The translations under genes were made by a program, and so were the position numbers. The notes beneath the pieces were generated by a model, which saw only the letters and a program-made list of their open reading frames with translations, searched no databases and had not been told where the DNA came from. A DNA stretch of 64,000 bases from Actinophytocola algeriensis (GTDB lineage: Bacteria > Actinomycetota > Actinomycetes > Mycobacteriales > Pseudonocardiaceae): positions 1,053,224 through 1,117,223 of the forward strand of contig NZ_JACHJQ010000002.1 in assembly GCF_014203735.1 (NCBI RefSeq), given 5' to 3'. Below, in pieces: positions 36,372 through 45,383 of the stretch; the first letter of the stretch is position 1, and each line of letters starts with the position of its first letter.

Positions 36372-37043
36372 ATGTCCGAGAACGTTCCCGGCCGGCCCGG
36401 CCGAGGCCGGCGGCCTGCCGCCGAGGTGCGCGCCGCTGTGCTCACCGCGGCAGGGCGCATCCTGCTGCGAGACGGCGTGCGAGCGGTCACGTTCGACCGG
36501 GTGGCGACCGAAGCGGGAGCGAGCAAGACGACCCTGTACAAGTGGTGGCCGTCCCCTGGCGCGCTCGCAGCCGAGGCGTACTTCGTCCGGAGCCGGCGAG
36601 TGCTGGAGTTCCCCGACACCGGCGACGTGCGCACCGACCTGATCACTCAGCTCAGCGCGTTCGTCCGCTGGCTGAAGGACGAAGGCGCCGAGCAGCCCAT
36701 GTCCGAGCTCGTTGGCGCGGCTCAGATGGACCGCGATCTCGCCCGAGCGTGGTCGGAAACCTACGCGCGACCGCGTCGCGAGCTCGCGCGTGAGCGCCTC
36801 CGCGTCGCCCAGCTGCAAGGCCAGCTGCGCGAGGATGCCGACCTCGACATCATCGTGGACCAGCTGTGGGGCGCCTGCTACCACCGGCTGCTCGTGCTGA
36901 AGGTGCCCTTCGACGCATCGGTCGCCACACGCCTGGTCGACCACGCACTCTACGGGTCGGCTCCGCGCGGAGCCGATCATCGGGAGCCCGCCACGCACGT
37001 CGGCGCACCGGCTGACCTCGGCCAGCCGCCGCACGTCTTCTGA
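36372..37043 (+). CDS. TetR/AcrR family regulator
   Basis: A 223-residue repressor. The HTH reads VTFDRVATEAGASKTTLYKW (about residues 37-56), preceded by VRAAVLTAAGRILLRDGV, with a C-terminal TetR_C domain (DLDIIVDQLWGACYHRLLVL). ATG 36372 has AGGTGAG upstream. It is followed after 34 nt by an acyl-CoA dehydrogenase on the same strand and is divergent from a hydrolase; it probably controls both through the two TGAACAA boxes. Confidence 0.88.
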   Translation: MSENVPGRPGRGRRPAAEVRAAVLTAAGRILLRDGVRAVTFDRVATEAGASKTTLYKWWPSPGALAAEAYFVRSRRVLEFPDTGDVRTDLITQLSAFVRWLKDEGAEQPMSELVGAAQMDRDLARAWSETYARPRRELARERLRVAQLQGQLREDADLDIIVDQLWGACYHRLLVLKVPFDASVATRLVDHALYGSAPRGADHREPATHVGAPADLGQPPHVF

Positions 37044-37077
37044 GCCGAACGACACCACCGAGCAAGGGGTCACACCG

Positions 37078-38313
37078 ATGACGGTCTCGTTCCTCCTTAC
37101 CCCCGAGCAAGAACAGCTCAAGGCGGCCGCCCGCGGCTTCGCCAGGGAACGGTTGCGGGACCTGGTCGCGGCGACGCGCACGGAACCCGACCCCAGGACG
37201 CGAGCGCTGCTGCTGCGGCCGGCGTTCGAGGACGCCGTCGCCGCGGGATTTCTCAAGGGTTTGATCCCCGCACCGTTCGGTGGCAGCGCGTCAAGCGGTG
37301 TCGACGCCGCCATCTTCCTCGAGGAGTGGGCGGCGGAGATGCCGGACTTCGTCATCTCGATGGCCGGTCCGCTCATCGCGCTGGCGCCCGTCTACCAGGT
37401 GGGCACACCAGAGCAGGTCGAACGCTTCGTCCGCCCCTTCCTGGCCGACTCCGGCGCACCGCTGGCGGCGATGGCCTTCAGCGAGCCAGAGGGCAGCGCG
37501 AACTTCGACGCCGACGGGCCCGGCCAGGGGACGCGCACCACCGCGGTCGGTGACGGTGACGCGTGGGTCATCAACGGCCGCAAGGCCTGGGCGTCCCACC
37601 TGTGCGGCTGGGACGGCAACGGTCCGGACATCATGACCATCGTCTGCCGAACCCCCGGCGGCATCTCGCTCATCGTCGCCGAACGCGAACACCTGGCCGG
37701 CCACATCGAGGTCGAGGAGTACTACGACCTCCCAGGACTCAAGGGCTGCCTCACCACCCGGGTCCGACTGGTCGACGTGCGCGTTCCGCGCGGCAACCTC
37801 CTCGGGGCGGAAGGCCAGGGCGTGGCGCTGACCCGCAACGCGTTCCTCCCCAGCGGCGCGTCGATCGGCATCTTCGCCACCGCCGCGATGCGACAGGCCT
37901 TCGACATCGCCTACCGCTTCGCCCTCACCGAGAAGCGCGGCGGCCCGGTACCGATCATCGAGCACCAAGCCGTGTCCGACGTCCTGGCCGACGCCAAGGG
38001 AAAGATCGAAGCCGTCCGGTTGCTCGCCTGGCGCGCGCTCGACGCCGTGATGTCCGCGCACCCCAGCGGACCAGAGCTCGCCCTGCACAGCAAGATCTTC
38101 GGCTCCGAGACCGGCATCGACGTCGTCAACGACCTCGTCAAGATCGTCGGCGTCACCGCCTACGACCAGAAGCACCCCATCATCCGCCACCTGGTGGACG
38201 CGCTGTCGTACCCGATCATCGAAGGAAGCAACACCGGCGTGCGCCGCAGGCAGTTGCAGGCGCTGTTCCGCACTCCGGGCTACGACCCGCTCGCCGCCTC
38301 GGGCATGGCCTGA
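37078..38313 (+). CDS. Acyl-CoA dehydrogenase family protein
   Basis: A 411-residue FAD enzyme that oxidises acyl-CoA-like substrates. LTPEQEQLKAAARGFARERL opens the N-terminal helical domain, AMAFSEPEGSANFD is the FAD/acyl loop, then INGRKAWASHLCGWDGNGPD. The C-terminal domain carries EKRGGPVPIIEHQAVSDVLA and YDQKHPIIRHLVDAL, EGSNTGVRRRQLQ. The catalytic base is not obvious at the usual Glu position. It is likely co-transcribed with the TetR gene. Confidence 0.9.
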   Translation: MTVSFLLTPEQEQLKAAARGFARERLRDLVAATRTEPDPRTRALLLRPAFEDAVAAGFLKGLIPAPFGGSASSGVDAAIFLEEWAAEMPDFVISMAGPLIALAPVYQVGTPEQVERFVRPFLADSGAPLAAMAFSEPEGSANFDADGPGQGTRTTAVGDGDAWVINGRKAWASHLCGWDGNGPDIMTIVCRTPGGISLIVAEREHLAGHIEVEEYYDLPGLKGCLTTRVRLVDVRVPRGNLLGAEGQGVALTRNAFLPSGASIGIFATAAMRQAFDIAYRFALTEKRGGPVPIIEHQAVSDVLADAKGKIEAVRLLAWRALDAVMSAHPSGPELALHSKIFGSETGIDVVNDLVKIVGVTAYDQKHPIIRHLVDALSYPIIEGSNTGVRRRQLQALFRTPGYDPLAASGMA

Positions 38314-38371
38314 CCGCGCTCCAACGGATAGTCGCACCCCGTCGACGGCAGCCCTCGGACCAGCTGGTTCG

Positions 38372-39184
38372 TCAGCTTCCTCGTTGCCGGGCGGCGTCGT
38401 GGAGGAATGCGGGGACAGCCGCGACCGCTTCGGCGGGGTCGCCGCGCAGACGGCATTCCAGGGCCAGGTCACCGGCGTAGCCAATGGCGGTCAGGGCCGT
38501 CATGACCGCGGTCCAGCCGACATGGCCGGTGCCGGGCTGAAAGCGGTTCGAGTCGCTGACCTGGACGTGTCCGATGTAGGAACCCCACCGCACCAGTGAG
38601 TCCGCCGGGTCGTCCTCCTCGATGTTCATGTGGTAGGTGTCCGCACCGATGCGAACCGAGGACAGGCCGATCTCGTCGATCAGGTTCGCTGCCTGCTCGA
38701 GGCGGTTCACCATGTGGTCCTCGTAGCGGTTGAGTGGCTCCAGGAAGAGGGTCACGCCCTCGCGGGCCGCGTGCTCGCCCAGTTCGGCGAGGCCGGTCAA
38801 CAACACTTCGCGGTCCTCGGACTCGCTGCGGGGCGGCTCGAACGGAGGCAGCCGCCGGGAGAACATGCCGTAGGACGCCGGGGTCATGGCGCCGGTACCG
38901 CCGAGTTCGGCGATGACCGAGAGTTGCGAACGCATCTGCCTGATCGCATCGGCGCGCAGGTCGGGGGCGAAGGCGCCGAAGAAGTGGAGCATGTCCACGC
39001 ACACCGTACGCATGACGACACCGGCGGCCGCGGCTCCGCGCAGTTCGGGCAGCCGTTTCTCCAGCGCCAGCTCGCCCTTGCCGCGCAGTTCGATCGCGGC
39101 GTAGCCGGCTGCCGTCGCGAACTCCCACTTCTCCACCAGGTCCGCGCCCGGCAGCAGTTGTTCCTGGCAGGCAACGCGGATCAC
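38372..39184 (-). CDS. Sugar phosphate isomerase/epimerase (AP endonuclease 2-type TIM barrel)
   Basis: A 270-residue TIM-barrel protein of the IolE/IolI-like xylose-isomerase fold. FLEPLNRYEDHMVNRL carries the metal-binding Glu, then VRIGADTYHMNIEEDD (Asp/His) and GYIGHVQVSDSN-like IGHVQVSDSNRFQPGTGHVG, and the last Glu in LALECRLRG. GTG 39184 overlaps the upstream dehydrogenase stop by four bases (GTGA). It probably converts a keto-sugar or inositol derivative imported by the adjacent ABC system. Confidence 0.85.
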   Translation of the reverse strand: MIRVACQEQLLPGADLVEKWEFATAAGYAAIELRGKGELALEKRLPELRGAAAAGVVMRTVCVDMLHFFGAFAPDLRADAIRQMRSQLSVIAELGGTGAMTPASYGMFSRRLPPFEPPRSESEDREVLLTGLAELGEHAAREGVTLFLEPLNRYEDHMVNRLEQAANLIDEIGLSSVRIGADTYHMNIEEDDPADSLVRWGSYIGHVQVSDSNRFQPGTGHVGWTAVMTALTAIGYAGDLALECRLRGDPAEAVAAVPAFLHDAARQRGS

Positions 39185-40242
39185 TCGGCCTCCGTGTAGT
39201 CGAGTACGACCTGAAGCGCGTCGGCCGGGCGTTCGTCCAGCAACTGGTACGCCGCGGCGACGCCCTCGGGCACCTGGACCCGGTGGCTCACCAACCGCAC
39301 CGGGTCGATCGCGCCGTCGGTGGCCAGCCCGAGGAATGTGGTGTTCATGCGTTCCTGGTCCCACCGGCCCGCCAGTCGCGGCGGGGGTCCGCCGATCTGT
39401 GAGCAGACGAGCTCGACGCGGTTGTGGTGGAACTCCTCGCCGAGGCGCAGCCCGATCGCGTCGCCCTGGTAGAACCCGGCCGCGACGACACGGCCGCCGA
39501 CCGCGACCGATCGGATCGCCTCGTGCAGCGCGAGATGCGTGCCGGACAGCTCCACCGCGACGTCAGCGCCGCGCCCGCCGGTGAGCGAACGAGCCACCTC
39601 GGCCGCGCTCGTCTCCCGCACGTCCACCGTCGCGGCGGCACCGAAGGCGGCGGCCGTGGCCAGCCGGGAGGCAATCGAGTCACACGCGATCACCCGTGCC
39701 CCGGACAGGGTCAACAGCCGGGTGGCGAGCAGGCCGATCACCCCCTGCCCGAAGACGGTCACGACCTCACCCAGGTGCGACTCGGCGGCCAGCACCGCGT
39801 TGAGCGCGACCGCACCGACGCGGACGAAGGTGGCGGCGAGCGGATCGAGTCCGACGGGGATCGCGTGTCCGGCCAATTTGGCTGCCGGGACCACGGCTTC
39901 GCTGCGGTGCCCCCAAATGCCCCACACCACGTCGTCGACGACGGGTATCCCGGGCTGCCCGGCGACATCCGCCGACACCTCGGTCACCACACCGACTTCC
40001 GAGTACCCCCAACCCGCCACCGGGTAGGGCGCGGACGCGTCACCGGGCACGAACAACCGCCGCCGCTCGTCCCACGCGCGGTTGAGGTACGGGTTGGTGC
40101 CGCGGTACGCGGTCAGCTCGGTGCCCGCCGAGATGCCGGAGTACATCGTGCGCACGCGCAGCGCGGCGGGCGGGAGCGGTTCCTCGCCGGTCTCCGTCAC
40201 CTCGACGCGGCGCTTGCCGACGAACTGGACCACCGTGCCCAC
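39181..40242 (-). CDS. Zinc-type medium-chain alcohol/polyol dehydrogenase-like protein
   Basis: A 353-residue MDR-family oxidoreductase. The NAD(P) fold is VVTVFGQGVIGLLATRLL, then SGARVIACDS. YSGISAGTELTAYRGTNPYL in the N-terminal domain replaces the classical GHE zinc motif, as in the threonine-dehydrogenase/BchC-like subgroup that lacks the catalytic zinc ligands. GTG 40242 follows GGGAG. It heads the minus-strand pair with the isomerase, divergent from the sugar ABC genes. It is likely to oxidise the imported sugar or polyol. Confidence 0.85.
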   Translation of the reverse strand: MGTVVQFVGKRRVEVTETGEEPLPPAALRVRTMYSGISAGTELTAYRGTNPYLNRAWDERRRLFVPGDASAPYPVAGWGYSEVGVVTEVSADVAGQPGIPVVDDVVWGIWGHRSEAVVPAAKLAGHAIPVGLDPLAATFVRVGAVALNAVLAAESHLGEVVTVFGQGVIGLLATRLLTLSGARVIACDSIASRLATAAAFGAAATVDVRETSAAEVARSLTGGRGADVAVELSGTHLALHEAIRSVAVGGRVVAAGFYQGDAIGLRLGEEFHHNRVELVCSQIGGPPPRLAGRWDQERMNTTFLGLATDGAIDPVRLVSHRVQVPEGVAAAYQLLDERPADALQVVLDYTEAE

Positions 40243-40282
40243 CGAGTTCTCCCTCGCGCCGTCGCGGTCGATCGGGAACCTG

Positions 40283-40305
40283 CCGCACGGTGCGGTGTTC
40301 CGTGC
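40283..40305. promoter_or_regulatory. Nested inverted repeats between dehydrogenase and sugar ABC genes
   Basis: CCGCAC-G-GTGCGG (40283-40295) and the overlapping GCACGG-N9-CCGTGC (40285-40305) lie in the 200-nt divergent gap. They are candidate operators for a regulator of the sugar locus; none is encoded within it. Confidence 0.45.
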
Positions 40306-40442
40306 AGACCATGAGCATGGTTGGAGCGGATTGCGACTGGCTCGCACTCCGCTGGAGACCGTCTTTCGTTACCGGATTGAGGGTTGTCCGCGGGTGTCTC
40401 TATTTGTTTCGCTGTCCGCTGGCTCACCGGCAGGAGGTGCAC

Positions 40443-41831
40443 ATGATTCGTCGGGGCATCAGGGCACTGGTCGTGGTTTTACCGATCGCACTCGCGATGA
40501 CCGGGTGCGGGAGTGACGATTCGGGAGGCGGAGACGGAACGCTCCTGGTCTGGACGGTGGAGGACACCGCGGACCGGGTACAGGCGCAGGAGCGGCTGCT
40601 CGCGGAGTTCACGGAGAAGACCGGGATCGAGACCGAACTCGTCGCCATCGCGGAGGGACAGCTGACCACCGTGCTGTCCTCGGCCGCGTCCTCCGGCGAG
40701 CTGCCGGACGTCATCGGCGCGCTGTCCCTGCCGATCGTCAACCAGCTGCGTACCGACGAGCTGCTGGACACCGAGGCCGCCGCGCAGGTCGTGGAAGAGC
40801 TGGGTGCCGACACGTTCGCGGAACGGGCGCTCACGCTCACCCGGGACGGCGACACACAGCTGGCCGTGCCGAGCGACGGTTGGGCCCAGCTCCTCTACTA
40901 CCGCAAGGATCTCTTCGCCGCGGCCGGACTCGAGCCGCCGACCAGCTACGAAGCCATCCAGGCGGCCGCGGAGAAGCTGGACCAGGGCGACGTGGCCGGC
41001 ATCGCCGCCAGCACCACGCCCGCCGACGCCTTCACCCACCAGACCTTCGAGCACATCGCACTCGCCAACGACTGCCAGCTGGTCGACGACGGCGGCGAGC
41101 CTGCGCTGGACAGCGACCAGTGCGTCGAGGCGTTCCGCTTCTACGGAGACCTGATCCGCGAGCACTCGGTCGCGGGCAACCAGGACGTCGACACCACCCG
41201 GGCCACGTACTTCTCCGGGCAGGCGGCGATGGTGATCTGGTCGTCGTTCCTGCTCGACGAACTGGCCGGGCTGCGCAACGACGCGTTGCCGACCTGCCCG
41301 CAGTGCCAGGCGGACAAGGCGTTCCTGGCAAAGAACACCGGCGTGGTGGCCGGGCTGACCGGTCCGGACGGGTCGGAGCCGAGCACCTTCGGCGAGGTCG
41401 TGTCGTTCGCGATCCTGCAGGAGGCCGCGACGGACGACGCGAAGCAGCTCGTGGCCTACTTGATGGGCGACGGTTACGCGGACTGGCTCGCGGTCGCCCC
41501 GGAGGGCAAGGTGCCGGTGCGCACCGGCACCGCCGACGACCCGCAGGCCTTCGTGGAGCAGTGGCGCGGTCTCGACGCCGGTGTGGACACGAAGGCGCCG
41601 CTGGCGCAGTTCTACGACGCGGAGACGCTCAAGGCGGTCGAGGAAAGCCCGGAGACGTTCACCCGGTGGGGCTTCACCCAGCGCAAGGGTGAGCTGGCGG
41701 GTGCGGTCACCGGTCAGCTCGTCGTGCCGAAGGCGCTGGCGAACCTCGTCAACGGCACGGGCGACGCACAGGCCGCGGCGAGCGAGGCGAACGAGCAGAC
41801 CGTGACGATCGCCGAAGAGCTCGGCTCGTAG
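40443..41831 (+). CDS. Extracellular sugar-binding lipoprotein of a carbohydrate ABC importer
   Basis: A 462-residue family-1 solute-binding protein. The lipoprotein signal ends IALAMTGC, then TLLVWTVEDTADRVQAQERL is the sugar-receptor N-lobe start, SGELPDVIGALS follows, and DGWAQLLYYRKDLFAAAGLE is the hinge region with ligand aromatics. AGGAGGTG precedes ATG 40443. Two permeases follow directly, and the dehydrogenase/isomerase pair lies divergent. No ATPase is encoded, so a shared MsiK-type ATPase is expected. Ligand unknown. Confidence 0.92.
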   Translation: MIRRGIRALVVVLPIALAMTGCGSDDSGGGDGTLLVWTVEDTADRVQAQERLLAEFTEKTGIETELVAIAEGQLTTVLSSAASSGELPDVIGALSLPIVNQLRTDELLDTEAAAQVVEELGADTFAERALTLTRDGDTQLAVPSDGWAQLLYYRKDLFAAAGLEPPTSYEAIQAAAEKLDQGDVAGIAASTTPADAFTHQTFEHIALANDCQLVDDGGEPALDSDQCVEAFRFYGDLIREHSVAGNQDVDTTRATYFSGQAAMVIWSSFLLDELAGLRNDALPTCPQCQADKAFLAKNTGVVAGLTGPDGSEPSTFGEVVSFAILQEAATDDAKQLVAYLMGDGYADWLAVAPEGKVPVRTGTADDPQAFVEQWRGLDAGVDTKAPLAQFYDAETLKAVEESPETFTRWGFTQRKGELAGAVTGQLVVPKALANLVNGTGDAQAAASEANEQTVTIAEELGS

Positions 41832-41835
41832 CGCC

Positions 41836-42831
41836 GTGACGCGCACTGAAGAGCCCCGGACGGCGGGTCCGGGGGTCGTCGGGCGGCGTGGGCGGAAGAC
41901 GCTCGCCCAGCGGAACGCACGCAGCGGGTTGCTGCTGATGACCCCGACGCTGGTGATCGTGGCGGCGGTCGTCCTGGTACCGCTGGCGTGGTCGGTGCTC
42001 ATCGCGTTCCAGCGGGTGCGGCTGATCGGCATCGGCCGCACCGGGTTGTTCGAGAACCTGACGGTGGCGAACTTCGCGCGCGTGTTCGGCTCGAACACGT
42101 TGTGGGACACCCTGCTCACCACGGTTGTCTACACGGCCGGCTCGACGTTTCTCGCGCTCGTGCTCGGCGTGAGCGTCGCGCTCGCACTGCGGAAACCGTT
42201 CTTCGGCAGGGGTTTCGTGCGCGCCGCGATGCTCATCCCGTACGTGGCACCGATCGTCGCCGTGACGTTCGTGTGGAAGGTGCTGCTCAACCCGGAGTTC
42301 GGCATCGTGAACAGCTGGGGCCGCCGGTTGTTCGGGTGGGACGACCCGGTCGCGTTCCTGTCCCAGGCGCGGGGTGAGATCTCGCTGTTCGGGCTGGACA
42401 TCCCGGTGCCGACCGCGCTGTTGACGGTCATCGTGTTCGAGGGCTGGCGGTACTTCCCGTTCGTGTTCCTGTTCGTCCTGGCCCGGCTGCAGGCGATCCC
42501 GGGCGAGCTCGAGGAGGCGGCCACCATCGACGGCGCCACCCCGTCGCAGCGGTTCCGGCACGTCGTGCTGCCCCAGCTGATGCCGATCCTCGCCGTGCTG
42601 GTGGTGTTGCGGACCATCTGGACCTTCAACGAGTTCGACGACATCTTCCTGCTCACCGGCGGCGCCGCGGGCACCGAGGTCGTGAGCATCCGGGTGTACG
42701 AGCTGCTGACCGTGCAGCGGAACGTGGGCGCGGCGGCGGCCCAGTCCGTCTTCCTCGCCGGTGTCCTCGTGGTCCTGCTCGCTTTCTACATGTGGTTGCT
42801 GCGACGGCGGAACGGAGGAGGTCGGACGTGA
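41836..42831 (+). CDS. Sugar ABC transporter permease (MalF-like)
   Basis: First membrane subunit, 331 residues, six helices after a cytosolic N-terminus. The EAA motif reads EEAATIDGATPSQRFRHVVL with LPQLMPIL following. Start GTG 41836, four bases after the binding-protein stop. It pairs with the next permease for a heterodimeric channel. Confidence 0.92.
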   Translation: MTRTEEPRTAGPGVVGRRGRKTLAQRNARSGLLLMTPTLVIVAAVVLVPLAWSVLIAFQRVRLIGIGRTGLFENLTVANFARVFGSNTLWDTLLTTVVYTAGSTFLALVLGVSVALALRKPFFGRGFVRAAMLIPYVAPIVAVTFVWKVLLNPEFGIVNSWGRRLFGWDDPVAFLSQARGEISLFGLDIPVPTALLTVIVFEGWRYFPFVFLFVLARLQAIPGELEEAATIDGATPSQRFRHVVLPQLMPILAVLVVLRTIWTFNEFDDIFLLTGGAAGTEVVSIRVYELLTVQRNVGAAAAQSVFLAGVLVVLLAFYMWLLRRRNGGGRT

Positions 42832-43712
42832 GTGCCGCGCGGCCGTGGACGAGGGACCGGGTGGAGCGGGGGATCTTCGGGGTCCTGCGCTGGGTCGTGA
42901 TCGCGCTGGCGCTCCTCGCGTCCCTGGTGCCGTTCTACTACATGCTGATGCTGTCGGTCCGGCCCATCGAGGACCTGCTCATGCGGCCGGACTCCCTGCT
43001 GCCGGACTTCAGGACGCTGACGTGGGCGACCTACGAGGAGGTGCTGAGCCCGGTCACCGACGGCGGGCAGGGCTTCCTGTCGCTGCTGGGCAACAGCGCG
43101 ATCGTGGCGACCGCGTCGGTGCTGGTGGCGCTGGTCGTCGCGATCCCGGGCGCCTACGCCGTGAGCCGTCTGGAGTTCTTCGGGCGCAGGAAGGTCAGCG
43201 CGCTGCTCCTGATGGTGTACCTGTTCCCGGCCATCGTGACCGCGATCCCGCTGTTCGTGCTGCTGACGAAGCTGCAGCTGCGCGGGTCGCTGGCGGGCCT
43301 GGTGCTCGTGTACATCGCGCAGACCGTCCCGGTCGCGATCTACATGCTGCGCAACTACTTCGAGACGATCCCGGAGAGCGTCGAGGAGGCGGGCATGGTC
43401 GACGGCCTCACCCGCCTCGGCGTCATCCGGCGCATCAGCCTGCCGCTCGCCGTGCCGTCGATCGTGGCCACCGGCATCTTCGTGTTCATGATCGCGTGGA
43501 ACGAGTTCCTGTTCGCGTTGCTGTTCCTCGTCGAACGCCGGGACCGCTGGACCGTCTCCCTCGGCCTCGCCCAGCTCTCGGGCACCGTCGAGATCCCCAC
43601 CACCGTCCTGATGGCCGGGTCGGTGGTCATCACCGTACCGATCGTCGTCCTGTTCTTCCTCACCGAACGCCTGCTGTCCGAAGGCCTCACCAGCGGAGCG
43701 GACAAGGGATGA
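42828..43712 (+). CDS. Sugar ABC transporter permease (MalG-like)
   Basis: Second membrane subunit, 294 residues. EEAGMVDGLTRLGVIRRISL is the EAA loop with LPLAVPSI following, plus the MalG-type AWNEFLFALLFL. GTG 42828 overlaps the stop of the first permease by four bases and GGAGG lies eight bases upstream. The last gene of the transporter operon; no ATPase gene follows. Confidence 0.92.
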   Translation: MSAARPWTRDRVERGIFGVLRWVVIALALLASLVPFYYMLMLSVRPIEDLLMRPDSLLPDFRTLTWATYEEVLSPVTDGGQGFLSLLGNSAIVATASVLVALVVAIPGAYAVSRLEFFGRRKVSALLLMVYLFPAIVTAIPLFVLLTKLQLRGSLAGLVLVYIAQTVPVAIYMLRNYFETIPESVEEAGMVDGLTRLGVIRRISLPLAVPSIVATGIFVFMIAWNEFLFALLFLVERRDRWTVSLGLAQLSGTVEIPTTVLMAGSVVITVPIVVLFFLTERLLSEGLTSGADKG

Positions 43713-43938
43713 CACGACCACCGGCGGCACGTCGACAGCGCGGAGCCGCAGCGGGATCCGCCCGTACGGGCAAGGCCAGAAGCCGCGGTCGCCACTGACG
43801 CACCGAGCGGTGGATTGAGGCCAAACGCCTGAACGAGCCGCCATGACCAGCGCGCCAACTCCGGTAGGCTGGCGGACAGCGCGCGTCGGGGACGGCGCAG
43901 GCCGGTGGACGCGACCGCACTGTGGAGAGGTCGAACGA

Positions 43939-43986
43939 ATGCCGAGCACGCACCCGGGTGACAGCACGTGGGGTGTCCACCCATGA
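43939..43986 (+). CDS. Possible 15-codon leader ORF coupled to the next gene
   Basis: ATG 43939 with GGAGAGG upstream opens a 15-residue frame (MPSTHPGDSTWGVHP) whose TGA stop overlaps the ATG of the following gene (ATGA at 43983-43986). The coupling is visible; a function as a translated leader is inference. Confidence 0.3.
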   Translation: MPSTHPGDSTWGVHP

Positions 43987-44777
43987 CCAGCGCGACCGCC
44001 GGACAACCGACCGCGCCGCCATCCGCCGACATGGCGGGGCGAGTGCTCGACGCCAAGCGGCGTAACGTCGGAGAGCCGTTCCGGGCACTGGGGTTCACCA
44101 AGATCGAGTACTCCTGGCGCGAGGACACCGGTGTCCTCGAGTACGACATCGACGACCGGCGCGTTGGCAACACGAACCAGCGGATTCAGGGACACGTCAA
44201 CCCGGCGGAGCGGGGCGTGGTGGTCGGCACCATCGAGCTGATCGAACGCACGGAGCCCGACAACTACGCTGGCTACTACGACCTGGGTAACGGCAAGCGC
44301 CAGGTCCCCGAACACGTCGCACAGGAGGCCTGGGCAGCGGCCGTCAAGGTCGGTCGGCGGCGCTGGGAGGCGATCGCGGCGGCGAAACCGAAGGACACAC
44401 TGCCCGCCGCGCCACTGACGGTCGCCGACCGGCAGAACGAGCTCGTCTACGGGCTGGTGCTGCTGGCGCACGACGTGGTTGGCCTGACGATCGACAAGGC
44501 ACACCCGTTTACCTACGTCGCCCACCAGCACGTGTCGTCCCCGGATGGGCACCTGGTAATGGTCTACGGCGGTGCGAAGCACTGGACCGGCGGCGAAGTC
44601 ACCTACTCCGTGGAGACGTCACGTGCGGACGAGGGTTTCCTCGCGCTGCTCGGCATCACCAACGCCAGCTTTGTCGAGCACCTGATCACGCAGTTCGGCA
44701 ACCGGCTCGGCATCACGCGGCTGGCATCGATCGTCGTCCGCAACAACGGTCTCGACGTGTACTGGATGTTCGCCTAG
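43983..44777 (+). CDS. Hypothetical protein of unknown family
   Basis: A 264-residue soluble-looking protein without signal peptide or membrane segments. Recognisable pieces are KIEYSWREDTGVLEYDIDDR, IQGHVNPAERGVVVGTIEL and a C-terminal half with HPFTYVAHQHVSSPDGHLVM and WTGGEVTYSVETSRADEGFL. None matches a family I know. The N-terminus is Pro/Ala rich. The ATG start may depend on coupling to the upstream 15-codon frame, since the local ribosome site (GGGGTG) is only fair. A hairpin follows at 44803-44834. It is monocistronic. Confidence 0.6.
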   Translation: MTSATAGQPTAPPSADMAGRVLDAKRRNVGEPFRALGFTKIEYSWREDTGVLEYDIDDRRVGNTNQRIQGHVNPAERGVVVGTIELIERTEPDNYAGYYDLGNGKRQVPEHVAQEAWAAAVKVGRRRWEAIAAAKPKDTLPAAPLTVADRQNELVYGLVLLAHDVVGLTIDKAHPFTYVAHQHVSSPDGHLVMVYGGAKHWTGGEVTYSVETSRADEGFLALLGITNASFVEHLITQFGNRLGITRLASIVVRNNGLDVYWMFA

Positions 44778-44802
44778 CGGACAGGCTCCATGCGGCTGCC
44801 TC

Positions 44803-44834
44803 GGCAGGCGGTTCCCGAAGTGGGATCGCCTGCC
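44803..44834 (+). terminator. Hairpin after the hypothetical gene
   Basis: Arms GGCAGGCG (44803-44810) and CGCCTGCC (44827-44834), with an inner TCCC/GGGA pairing around GAAGT. Placed 26 nt after the stop; also lies beyond the end of the minus-strand aminotransferase remnant, so it may serve both. Confidence 0.5.
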
Positions 44835-44884
44835 TGGGTCGCCGTTTCTCGAGAGGCTTTGCGAAAACCGTGCCAGGGTGGCGG

Positions 44885-45320
44885 TCATCGCCGTCCCTGG
44901 CCGGCGAGGTCCGCGACCACGTCCGCGACGTGGTCCACCTCCTCCTCGGTGTTGTAGTAGTGCGGCGACAGACGCAGGCACCATTCGACGTCCTTGTCCG
45001 CGAAGTCGCACTGTGCGAACTCGCGGAAGCTGAGCGCCGAGTTGATACCGCGGGCGTCCATGGCCGCCTTGAACGGCTGGGGCCGCCAGCCCCGCCACGC
45101 CGAAGGTGACGAGCGAAGCAAGGCGCGGGCCGCGGTCGAGTACGCGCACCCCGGGGACCGGTGTGAGCCGGTCGCGCAGCCGGGCCGCGAGCGCCGGGGT
45201 GCGCTGCTCGATGGCCTCGATGCCGACCTCGCGGGCGTAGCGCGTCGCTGCTGCGCTGCCGAGCAGTGCGGCGTAGGGAAACTCCCACTCCTCGAACTCA
45301 CTCGACCGAGTGAGGATCGA
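44885..45320 (-). pseudogene. C-terminal remnant of a class V aminotransferase, frameshifted
   Basis: The first frame encodes SSEFEEWEFPYAALLGSAAA, IEAIEQRTPALAARLRDRL and then PRLASLVTFGV. After a frameshift near 45100 another frame continues AAMDARGINSALSFREFAQ, then VEWCLRLSPHYYNTEEEVDH to the stop at 44885. This is the small C-terminal domain of cysteine-desulfurase-like PLP enzymes. The PLP-lysine domain (about 250 residues) is gone. Confidence 0.65.
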
Positions 45321-45383
45321 GTGGTTCCGCAACGCGGGGCCGGGCGTTCACGATGAGGTGAGTGTCGGGAAAGGGAGGTACTC

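Noticed and set aside
43709-43798. 29-codon Arg-rich frame starting at the sugar permease stop
   Set aside because: Overlap with the permease stop is suggestive, but the sequence is low complexity and has no RBS.
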